From assembly GCA_937934635.1 (NCBI GenBank), contig CALGZD010000082.1, forward strand, positions 1 to 8,002: DNA of 8,002 bases, given 5' to 3'. This document shows, piece after piece, positions 1 through 5,261 of this stretch (position 1 is the first letter of the stretch; each line of letters starts with the position of its first letter). Below the pieces are notes generated by a model. The model did not search any database. It was given only the letters and a program-made list of their open reading frames with translations, and was not told the DNA's origin. The position numbers and the translations under genes were made by a program. Source of the stretch: an uncultured Deinococcales bacterium. Lineage in GTDB: Bacteria > Deinococcota > Deinococci > Deinococcales > Trueperaceae.

Positions 1-1
1 G

Positions 2-22
2 GATGGACGTGAGCACTTGTAA
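2..22 (+). CDS. possible last codons of the upstream gene (nuoB expected), partial
   Basis: In the reading frame beginning at base 2 the sequence reads D-G-R-E-H-L and stops at TAA (20-22), two bases before the nuoC start. The close spacing fits the tightly packed operon, and nuoB normally precedes nuoC. Seven codons are too few to recognise the product, so the identity rests on gene order alone. The other two forward frames also stop within or just after this stretch, so the frame choice is not proven. Confidence 0.4.
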   Translation, partial: DGREHL

Positions 23-24
23 TC

Positions 25-630
25 ATGATTGATACTAGTGATATTAAAATTCGCCGACTACCTGAGCCAGAAAGCGCAGGAGGTGAAACCGTATACAGCT
101 TTGAAGATGGTGCTGCCTACCGTAGTTTTTGCGAACGTGCCTTTGCCAATGGCTATACCTTTCCAAACTGTCTAACTGGTCTTGATATGGGCTATGGTCT
201 ACGCTCTGTACTTAATTTACGCAATCTTGATGACTTTTCAGAAATCACTGTTTGGATAGACGTACCTTACGATGCGCCAGAAGCTCCTTCTGTGACGGAC
301 ATCTGGGGTGGCGTTGAGTGGCACGAACGTGAGGCATACGATTTGGTAGGTATTACCTATACAGGTCATCCTGACTTGCGTCGCATCTTGCTCGAAGACC
401 ACTGGACGATTCACCCTCTGCAACGACGCTATGACACAGGTGGCTACTTAATTCCAAATTGGGAAGCTAAAGCTTGGCCTGATTGGGAAGAGATGGCACG
501 ACAAAAAGAAGAAGAAGCTCGAAAAGCTGCTGAAGCTGCAAAAAAACGTGCTGAAGAAGCTAGAGCCAAAGCTAAAGCTGCTAAAGAAGCTAAAGAAAAA
601 GAAGCTAAAGAACAGGGAGGTGACGCATGA
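25..630 (+). CDS. nuoC: NADH-quinone oxidoreductase subunit C (30 kDa subunit) with Ala/Lys/Glu-rich tail
   Basis: NuoC is a structural subunit of the peripheral arm of complex I. It sits on the cytoplasmic side, packs against NuoD and carries no cofactor. The family signature is seen at residues 101-121: E-R-E-x2-D-L-V, then H115 and R119-R120-I-L, preceded by W99-H100. The globular domain runs from about residue 20 to 150 and includes the usual H-P-L-x-R-R-Y segment (130-136). The total of 201 residues is near the family norm, but the core is short. From about residue 156 to 197 the protein is a low-complexity charged helix of Ala, Lys, Glu and Arg, likely a single long or coiled helix, and it ends G-G-D-A. 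The start at 25 follows a weak GAG (11-13). The gene overlaps nuoD by four bases (ATGA, 627-630), so the two are translationally coupled. Identification is secure; the role of the tail is unknown. Confidence 0.96.
   Translation: MIDTSDIKIRRLPEPESAGGETVYSFEDGAAYRSFCERAFANGYTFPNCLTGLDMGYGLRSVLNLRNLDDFSEITVWIDVPYDAPEAPSVTDIWGGVEWHEREAYDLVGITYTGHPDLRRILLEDHWTIHPLQRRYDTGGYLIPNWEAKAWPDWEEMARQKEEEARKAAEAAKKRAEEARAKAKAAKEAKEKEAKEQGGDA
502..609 (+). repeat. low-complexity GCTAAAGAA-type tract encoding the NuoC tail
   Basis: A purine-rich stretch built from GCT, AAA and GAA/GAG codons encodes Lys/Glu/Ala runs. Motifs such as GCTAAAGAAGCTAAAGAA recur near its end (about 581-609). It is irregular rather than a clean tandem array. 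It gives the charged helical C-terminus of NuoC. Confidence 0.7.
616..630 (+). promoter_or_regulatory. ribosome binding site and coupled stop/start of nuoC-nuoD
   Basis: GGAGGTGACGCATGA contains a near-perfect Shine-Dalgarno (GGAGGTGA, 616-623), the nuoD ATG (627-629) and the nuoC TGA (628-630). Because the site lies inside nuoC in frame, it is read as Gly-Gly-Asp-Ala-stop. It fixes the nuoD start at 627 rather than the in-frame ATG at 633. A near copy (13 of 15 bases) couples nuoI to nuoJ at 5247-5261. Confidence 0.85.
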
Positions 631-1802
631 GTATGCGTGATGCTACTGTTCTTGATAGTGCCTTAACAACACCAGTTGCGGGGCAAGGTCCAACAGGTCT
701 CATATCAGGTAGAAGCGATGAAATGATCGTCAACCTTGGACCACAACATCCTGCCACGCATGGTGTATTGCAGATTGTCCTTGGTATTGATGGTGAACGC
801 GTCACTTCCGCTACACCACATATTGGCTTCTTGCACCGCAATCATGAAAAAATCGAAGAGGCCAGAACGTACGAACAAGTTATTCCTTACCTTGACCGTA
901 TGGATTATGTCTCTGGTTTACAAAACGAACTTGCCTATATTTTAGCCATAGAAGAGCTCAGTGGTATGGAAGTACCTGAACGTGCCAAATATATTCGCAC
1001 AGCTCTTTTTGAACTCAACCGTGTTATCAGCCACTTGGTTTGGCTCGGCACATACATGCTCGATTTAGGTGCAATCACGCCTTTTCTTTACGCCTTCCGA
1101 GACCGCGAACTTGCCCTAGACATCATTGAAAAAACAGCAGGGGCAAGGTTGCTACCAAACTACTTTACCTTTGGTGGTGTACGCCGAGATATTCACCCAC
1201 TCTTCTGGCAAAATCTAACGGAGTTCTGTGATTACTTTGAAACAGTGATTCCTGAATATGCTGCACTCACCGTGGATGCACCTGTGTTTCAGGCAAGAAC
1301 AATAGACGTAGGTTTTTTAAATGCTGCCACAGCTATTAATCACGGCATCACAGGTCCAAACCTTAGAGCTGCTGGTATTCCTCATGACCTTCGAAAAGAC
1401 CAACCTTATGATGCCTATCCAGAACTAGATTTTGAGGTTATCACTTTAGAGCGTGGCGATGCCTATTCTCGTTCAAGGCTTCGCTTTGATGAATTCTATC
1501 AAAGCTTAAGTTTAATTCGTCAGTGCATCGAAAAAGCACCACGTTCTGGAGCTTTCAAAGGTAAGGGACGCGTCAAAATTGACGAATACCAACAACGCTA
1601 TAGAGCTGTTGAAGCAAGTCGTGGGCAGCTCGGTGTTTATGTTGCTTCTGACGGTGGCACAGGACCCTATCGTTCAAAGCACCGCAGTCCTAGCTTTACA
1701 AATTTGCAAGTTATACCTGATCTCTTTATAGGTCAAAAATTTGCTGATGTCATTGCTATTCTTGGTTCTATTGATATCGTACTTGGGGAGGTCGATCGCT
1801 AA
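627..1802 (+). CDS. nuoD: NADH-quinone oxidoreductase subunit D (49 kDa subunit)
   Basis: NuoD forms, with NuoB and NuoH, the pocket where quinone is reduced by cluster N2. It is homologous to the large subunit of NiFe hydrogenase. The family hallmark G-P-Q-H-P-A-T-H-G lies at residues 38-46. By alignment from memory with Thermus Nqo4, His45 matches quinone-site His38 and Tyr94 (in R-M-D-Y) matches Tyr87, so both ligands are kept. The L-H-R-N-H-E-K signature at 69-75 has Asn where the family usually has Gly or Ala. The C-terminus ends with the typical G-E-V-D-R. At 391 residues the length is normal, with about 32 residues of variable leader before the conserved core. The start at 627 is set by a strong Shine-Dalgarno and the ATGA overlap with nuoC. 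The stop TAA shares its last A with the ATG of nuoH. No nuoE, nuoF or nuoG follows, unlike the 14-gene operon of many bacteria. Confidence 0.98.
   Translation: MSMRDATVLDSALTTPVAGQGPTGLISGRSDEMIVNLGPQHPATHGVLQIVLGIDGERVTSATPHIGFLHRNHEKIEEARTYEQVIPYLDRMDYVSGLQNELAYILAIEELSGMEVPERAKYIRTALFELNRVISHLVWLGTYMLDLGAITPFLYAFRDRELALDIIEKTAGARLLPNYFTFGGVRRDIHPLFWQNLTEFCDYFETVIPEYAALTVDAPVFQARTIDVGFLNAATAINHGITGPNLRAAGIPHDLRKDQPYDAYPELDFEVITLERGDAYSRSRLRFDEFYQSLSLIRQCIEKAPRSGAFKGKGRVKIDEYQQRYRAVEASRGQLGVYVASDGGTGPYRSKHRSPSFTNLQVIPDLFIGQKFADVIAILGSIDIVLGEVDR
1787..1792 (+). promoter_or_regulatory. ribosome binding site of nuoH
   Basis: GGAGGT lies inside the end of nuoD, nine bases before the nuoH ATG at 1802. 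It supports that ATG, and so the long N-terminus of NuoH, as the real start. Confidence 0.8.
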
Positions 1803-3088
1803 TGTCTAATCCCATTAAAGCACCTGCCGATAGACCCTTCCTAAATAGACCACTACCAAAAGACCGTCACTTCAGACCTAAACTTGGTGGCTACAATCCA
1901 AATAAGCCAAATTTGATAGCAAAAGTGCTCAGCTACGGTGCGCTTTTCCTGCTTATGTTCAGCATGATTGCTGCCATGTTTTCAACCGTACCGTGGCTCT
2001 TCCGACTCGAAGGTTCACCACTGGCGAATGATGGGCAGTTCAATACTCTCGGTACTATCGTATATGCCATCACTGCTTCTGTATTTTCTTTCTTAGCTAT
2101 TGCCGTTGCAGCACTAATCCTAATTCTTTTACTAAGAAAGTACCTTGCAGTTGTCCAAAACCGCTATGGTCCAGTTCACAACGGTCCAGGTGGTGCATTT
2201 CAAACTATTGCTGATGCATTCAAGCTTGTTTCCAAAGAAGACTTTATGCCAGGTGATGCTGACCCTTGGGTCTTTACCTTAGCCCCTGTGATGGTTTTCA
2301 TATCAGCATTTCTGCTCATGGCAGTCATTCCTTTTGGACCAGACTGGGTACTAGCAGACATAAATGTAGGACTACTCTTCATTATCGCAGCGGGTACGCT
2401 TGGCGCTTATGGCGTGCTGGTAGCAGGTTGGAGTGTCAACAATAAATTCGGATTACTCGGTGGTCTCAGAGCAACTGCCCAGCTTGTAAGTTACGAAATA
2501 CCTTTATCTATATCGTTACTCACAGTTGGCATCTGGGTAGGTAGTTTGAACCTTGGGGACATTGTTGAAGCCCAGCGAACATGGTGGTGCTTTATCCCAC
2601 TCTTTATTTCTGCGGTTGTTTACCTCATTTCTAGCCTTGCAGAAATCAAAATGACGCCTTTTGATTTACCAGAAGCCGAGTCTGAACTGATTGCAGGTTT
2701 TCATACTGAGTACTCAGGGATGCGCTTCGGCTTTTTCTTTGTAGCAGAATTCGCAGAGCTTTTCTTGCTACCTGCTATTGCTGTTGTGCTTTTCTTTGGG
2801 GGATATCAACAGCCCTTTGCATTCCTTGTGGATTTTGGTGCCATCATTGGCTCAATTGGTGCAGAAGGAACTGCTGTTAATCAATTTAGCAGACTCCTTG
2901 CCAACAGCTACGGACTATTTTGGTTTTTAGCAAAAACTGCTGTAGTCTCTTGGGTCATCATGTGGATTCGTGCAACCCTGCCACGTTTTAGAGATGACCA
3001 ACTTATGGAACTGTGCTGGAAAGTACTGATTCCACTTTCAATAGTCGGTTTATTTGTCGCAATTATATTGCGTTTAATTTTCAAGTAA
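1802..3088 (+). CDS. nuoH: NADH-quinone oxidoreductase subunit H (ND1 family), extended N-terminus
   Basis: NuoH is the membrane subunit that makes most of the quinone access tunnel and begins the E-channel linking quinone reduction to proton pumping. Seen: the first ND1 signature region Q-N-R-Y-G-P to A-F-K-L-V-S-K-E-D (119-147), S-Y-E (230-232), the second signature P-F-D-L-P-E-A-E-S-E-L (286-296) with E291/E293/E295, and W-I-R-A-T-L-P-R at 388-395. At 428 residues it is about 70-100 longer than usual. A Pro/Lys/Arg-rich leader (1-40) and an additional hydrophobic helix (about 41-67) precede the canonical first helix (about 84-111). The outer loop after helix 6 (about 335-370) is also enlarged. 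Two usually conserved charged positions differ: the Glu of the E-R-R/E-R-K motif is Leu111, and the Arg two residues before P-F-D is Met284, with Lys283 beside it. A good ribosome binding site and the one-base overlap with nuoD support the start. Function is secure; the meaning of the deviations is open. Confidence 0.96.
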   Translation: MSNPIKAPADRPFLNRPLPKDRHFRPKLGGYNPNKPNLIAKVLSYGALFLLMFSMIAAMFSTVPWLFRLEGSPLANDGQFNTLGTIVYAITASVFSFLAIAVAALILILLLRKYLAVVQNRYGPVHNGPGGAFQTIADAFKLVSKEDFMPGDADPWVFTLAPVMVFISAFLLMAVIPFGPDWVLADINVGLLFIIAAGTLGAYGVLVAGWSVNNKFGLLGGLRATAQLVSYEIPLSISLLTVGIWVGSLNLGDIVEAQRTWWCFIPLFISAVVYLISSLAEIKMTPFDLPEAESELIAGFHTEYSGMRFGFFFVAEFAELFLLPAIAVVLFFGGYQQPFAFLVDFGAIIGSIGAEGTAVNQFSRLLANSYGLFWFLAKTAVVSWVIMWIRATLPRFRDDQLMELCWKVLIPLSIVGLFVAIILRLIFK

Positions 3089-3115
3089 TTTAATTATTTT
3101 TAGGAGAAGGAAAAG
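3089..3115 (+). promoter_or_regulatory. nuoH/orf gap with ribosome binding site
   Basis: This 27-base AT-rich gap ends with AGGAG (3102-3106), nine bases before the ATG at 3116, a good Shine-Dalgarno that selects this start. It is the first non-overlapping junction in the operon. A TTTAAT (3089-3094) resembles a -10 box, but the matching -35 (TTGCGT, 3068-3073) is poor and only 15 bases away, so I do not call a promoter. No hairpin terminator is visible, so read-through from nuoH is expected. Confidence 0.65.
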
Positions 3116-4519
3116 ATGGATTTTACCCCTGCAACTCAAAAGAATAAGAAACGCTTTTTTATGGCGCTTCTGAAAGTACTATGTATCTGTGTTGGAATGA
3201 GTTTGGTGGGCTCGAGCCTTGCCCAAAGCCCACTCGTAACTGGTGCGACTTCAGCTTACAATCCGAGTTTTATGTCTACAAACACACCAACTCAAAACAC
3301 TTTTACTGTACCAAATACTATACCAAATAATGTACTAAATACTGTACCAAATTATTGTCAGACACCAGCAAATTTTAATCGTCCAGAATGTTTGCAAAAT
3401 ACAACAACACAAAACTTTTTACCCGTAACTACTAGCATTCCCAACTCTAGCATTCCAAACTATTGTGCAACTCCAGCCAATGCCAATAGACCTGAGTGCC
3501 GAACGAATACTCAAAATAACACTGTACCAAGCTACTGCTCAAATCCACTCAATGCAAACAGGACTGAGTGTCAGGGCTTGTATGCAACTTCAGTAGTAGC
3601 TACAAACCAATCTGTTCCAGGCTATTGTGTTGCTCCTCAATATCAATCTCGTCCAGAATGTATTCAAGGAATAGCACCTGTCACAACGCTAGTTCCAACA
3701 GCAGTCAATACCATAAATACGATAAATACAGGCACAACTCGTCCAGCTTACTGCCAGACACCAGCAAACCAAACAAGACCTGAATGCACAGGTGCAACAG
3801 CAGTATCTTCAACCTCTTATCGTCCATGCATAGCAGGCGTGATTGATCCATACTGCACCCCTGCATCGACCATGACACCTCCATTCATTTCTTCAGTTGC
3901 GACTGCATCACAACCTTTTACAGCTCCACCTTTTACAGCACCACCTTTTACAGCACCAGCAAATTGCCCTGATGGCGTTGTTGCTGAGAACTGCTTAAAT
4001 ACAAGTGACTTTGCACTTCCAACACCTCCTGCGCCAATCAATTGTCAGCAGGCAGGAAACAATCTCCAAGCTGTTCGTGATTTTTGTGCAGCTATTTTCT
4101 TTACACATCCAAATGCCTATTTAAATGGCTCAGCAAATGCAACACTGCGACGTTTTAACAACTTTAGCTTCATGCTGCGTAGTCCTTTTGCAGGACACGC
4201 TTATCTCTTTACACGCTATAGCGATGGTAGCATTCAAGCACTTTTACCAAATCAACGAATTTTACAGCCCATTCGAGTACGCTTATATAACCAAGTACAC
4301 CTTCCTGAAAATGCTAATCAAACAGGTGTTAGTTATGCATTTACAGCCAATCAAGATATTACAGAAATATTCTATGTCGTCCTTAGTCAACCAGCACCTG
4401 CAAACACCTTCACATCAGTCAGAAGTGATATAGATTTACAGCGCATCCTACTCAGCCTTGGTGTAACTGAAGGTATCTATCACGGTATAGCCAGTGCTTC
4501 AGTGACTACAAGTAATTAG
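3116..4519 (+). CDS. unrecognised exported cysteine-repeat protein with DUF4384-like C-terminus, inside the nuo operon
   Basis: I do not recognise this as any complex I subunit. It begins with a Sec-type signal peptide: basic K-N-K-K-R (9-13), a hydrophobic stretch to about residue 33 and probable cleavage after S-L-A (36). No lipobox cysteine is present. Residues 40-310 are low-complexity, rich in Asn, Thr, Pro and Ala, and hold five copies of P-x-Y-C-x2-P-x4-R-x-E-C (78-92, 114-128, 138-152, 168-182, 210-224). Three looser pairs follow (C238/C247, C284/C293, C310/C324). The 16 mature-region cysteines form an even number, consistent with disulfides in an oxidising compartment. A P-P-F-T-A repeat lies at about 267-281. 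Residues about 325-450 are cysteine-free and look like DUF4384: the Y-L-F-x5-D-G-x3-A-L-L-P-N-Q pattern (363-380), then a late Y-V-V-L-S strand (420-424). The first start has a good Shine-Dalgarno; M16 is an alternative with a weaker site. An inferred role is cell envelope or extracytoplasmic structure; a link to complex I is suggested only by position. Confidence 0.85.
   Translation: MDFTPATQKNKKRFFMALLKVLCICVGMSLVGSSLAQSPLVTGATSAYNPSFMSTNTPTQNTFTVPNTIPNNVLNTVPNYCQTPANFNRPECLQNTTTQNFLPVTTSIPNSSIPNYCATPANANRPECRTNTQNNTVPSYCSNPLNANRTECQGLYATSVVATNQSVPGYCVAPQYQSRPECIQGIAPVTTLVPTAVNTINTINTGTTRPAYCQTPANQTRPECTGATAVSSTSYRPCIAGVIDPYCTPASTMTPPFISSVATASQPFTAPPFTAPPFTAPANCPDGVVAENCLNTSDFALPTPPAPINCQQAGNNLQAVRDFCAAIFFTHPNAYLNGSANATLRRFNNFSFMLRSPFAGHAYLFTRYSDGSIQALLPNQRILQPIRVRLYNQVHLPENANQTGVSYAFTANQDITEIFYVVLSQPAPANTFTSVRSDIDLQRILLSLGVTEGIYHGIASASVTTSN
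3305..3352 (+). repeat. 12-bp tandem repeat, four units
   Basis: Units ACTGTACCAAAT, ACTATACCAAAT, AATGTACTAAAT and ACTGTACCAAAT lie head to tail, in frame, and encode T-V-P-N-like tetrapeptides just before the first cysteine repeat. The first and last units are identical, which suggests recent unit duplication. Confidence 0.85.
3347..3787 (+). repeat. five dispersed cysteine repeats (45 bp each)
   Basis: In-frame 15-codon units at 3347-3391, 3455-3499, 3527-3571, 3617-3661 and 3743-3787 encode P-x-Y-C-x2-P-x4-R-x-E-C. The two cysteines always enclose exactly ten residues. They are separated by variable Thr/Asn/Val-rich linkers. Units 1 and 5 share CAGACACCAGCAAA exactly; the others have drifted. 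These are protein-level repeats, not a CRISPR array: spacers vary and everything is in frame. Confidence 0.85.
3914..3958 (+). repeat. 15-bp tandem repeat, three units (P-F-T-A-P)
   Basis: Three units of CCTTTTACAGCWCCA (W is T in the first, A in the others) are arranged head to tail and in frame. They encode a Pro-Phe-Thr-Ala-Pro linker between the cysteine-repeat region and the C-terminal domain. Near identity implies slippage-type expansion. Confidence 0.85.
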
Positions 4520-4559
4520 TCAACAATTTAGAATCATCTAGAATTAAAGGAAGAAAATC
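4520..4559 (+). promoter_or_regulatory. orf/nuoI gap with ribosome binding site for a TTG start
   Basis: This 40-base AT-rich gap contains two TAGAAT words (4529-4534 and 4539-4544) and AAAGGA (4546-4551), eight bases before TTG at 4560. The Shine-Dalgarno spacing selects TTG as the nuoI start. TAGAAT resembles a -10 box, but I see no convincing -35. No hairpin with a T-run is present, so no terminator is called. Confidence 0.6.
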
Positions 4560-5261
4560 TTGAGCATACTAAAACAAGCCACACAAGCCCTTAAAAGCAT
4601 GGGGAGTGACCTCGGCGATATCGCTAAAGGCATGGGTGTTGTCAATGACGCCCCAAAGCATGGCAATTTTGCCATGCTCTATCCCTATGAAATGCCTGAC
4701 ATACCACCCGTGTCTTGTCAGAGCCTAGCCCTGATTCGAGAAGAAGATGGCACAGATAGATGCGTCTCTTGTCTAGCCTGTGAAAAGGTCTGTCCTTCAC
4801 AAGTCATTACTATCGAAAGAGCTCGAAATCCTGAAGGAAAAGGCTTTATTCTAGAACGCTTCGATATCGACCTCGTAAATTGTATGTACTGTGCAGCGTG
4901 TGTTGAGGCTTGCCCTGTCAGCGCTATTGTTACGGTTCAAGACTTCGAACTTTCAACCTATGATTTACAAACGCTCAAGGCAGATAAAGCTTTTCTAGAT
5001 GAGCAAGGTGACCGTGCTAACCAATGGTATGGTCCTAAGCTTGGTGTAGAATATCGCTCAGAAAATGGCGGGATTACTGTGGCTGATGCTAGCGAGCAGC
5101 CTGGTGCAGAAGCTGATGCAATAGCTGCAGAAGAAAAAGCTGCACTGGCTGCTGCCAAAGCTGCCGAAAAAGCAGCAGCAGAGGCACAAAATCTAGCACA
5201 AGATGCAACTCAAGATGCAACGCAAGATGCAACTCAAGCTGAATCAGGCGGTGATGCATGA
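4560..5261 (+). CDS. nuoI: NADH-quinone oxidoreductase subunit I (2x[4Fe-4S] ferredoxin-like) with Ala/Gln-rich tail
   Basis: NuoI carries the two tetranuclear clusters (N6a, N6b) that pass electrons toward N2 and the quinone site. Both binding motifs are complete: C68-x2-C71-x2-C74-x3-C78-P and C108-x2-C111-x2-C114-x3-C118-P. The usual link segment between them is present (about 95-107, with R-F-D-I-D-L). The N-terminal amphipathic segment (1-25) normally lies on the membrane against NuoH. At 233 residues the protein exceeds the usual 160-185; the excess is a C-terminal tail from about 172, very rich in Ala, Glu, Lys and Gln. The tail includes a repeated Q-D-A-T and ends E-S-G-G-D-A. The start is TTG, chosen because AAAGGA is well spaced and the N-terminal helix is then intact; ATG at 4599 would remove 13 residues of it. 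The gene overlaps nuoJ by ATGA (5258-5261). Identification is secure. Confidence 0.96.
   Translation: MSILKQATQALKSMGSDLGDIAKGMGVVNDAPKHGNFAMLYPYEMPDIPPVSCQSLALIREEDGTDRCVSCLACEKVCPSQVITIERARNPEGKGFILERFDIDLVNCMYCAACVEACPVSAIVTVQDFELSTYDLQTLKADKAFLDEQGDRANQWYGPKLGVEYRSENGGITVADASEQPGAEADAIAAEEKAALAAAKAAEKAAAEAQNLAQDATQDATQDATQAESGGDA
5199..5234 (+). repeat. 12-bp tandem repeat, three units (Q-D-A-T)
   Basis: CAAGATGCAACT, CAAGATGCAACG and CAAGATGCAACT lie head to tail and in frame near the end of nuoI, followed by a partial CAAGCT. They encode repeated Gln-Asp-Ala-Thr. Near-identical units suggest replication slippage and possible length variation between strains. Confidence 0.88.
5247..5261 (+). 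promoter_or_regulatory. ribosome binding site and coupled stop/start of nuoI-nuoJ
   Basis: GGCGGTGATGCATGA differs from the nuoC/nuoD junction at 616-630 in only two bases. It holds the Shine-Dalgarno-like GGCGGTGAT, the nuoJ ATG (5258-5260) and the nuoI TGA (5259-5261), and again encodes Gly-Gly-Asp-Ala. Confidence 0.75.

Noticed and set aside
3068..3094. Possible promoter before the exported-protein gene (TTGCGT and TTTAAT)
   Set aside because: The -35 matches poorly and the spacing is 15 bases. The region is AT-rich, so a chance -10-like word is expected.
3347..3787. CRISPR-like repeat array
   Set aside because: The repeats are imperfect at DNA level, spacers vary from about 27 to 81 bases, and everything is in frame within one signal-peptide protein.
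3817..4041. Reverse-strand open frame under the exported-protein gene, with G-G-A-V-K repeats
   Set aside because: The repeats are the antisense reading of the P-F-T-A-P tandem array; there is no ribosome binding site, and the forward frame is clearly coding.
3116..4519. Degenerate nuoE/F/G remnant between nuoH and nuoI
   Set aside because: The frame is open, has a signal peptide, and shows none of the NADH, FMN or iron-sulfur motifs of NuoE, NuoF or NuoG; the position is also wrong.
4520..4559. Possible terminator or promoter before nuoI
   Set aside because: No stem-loop followed by a T-run is present, and the duplicated TAGAAT words lack a matching -35.
3089..4559. Mobile element insertion between nuoH and nuoI
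   Set aside because: No transposase, terminal inverted repeats or target-site duplication can be seen at the junctions.
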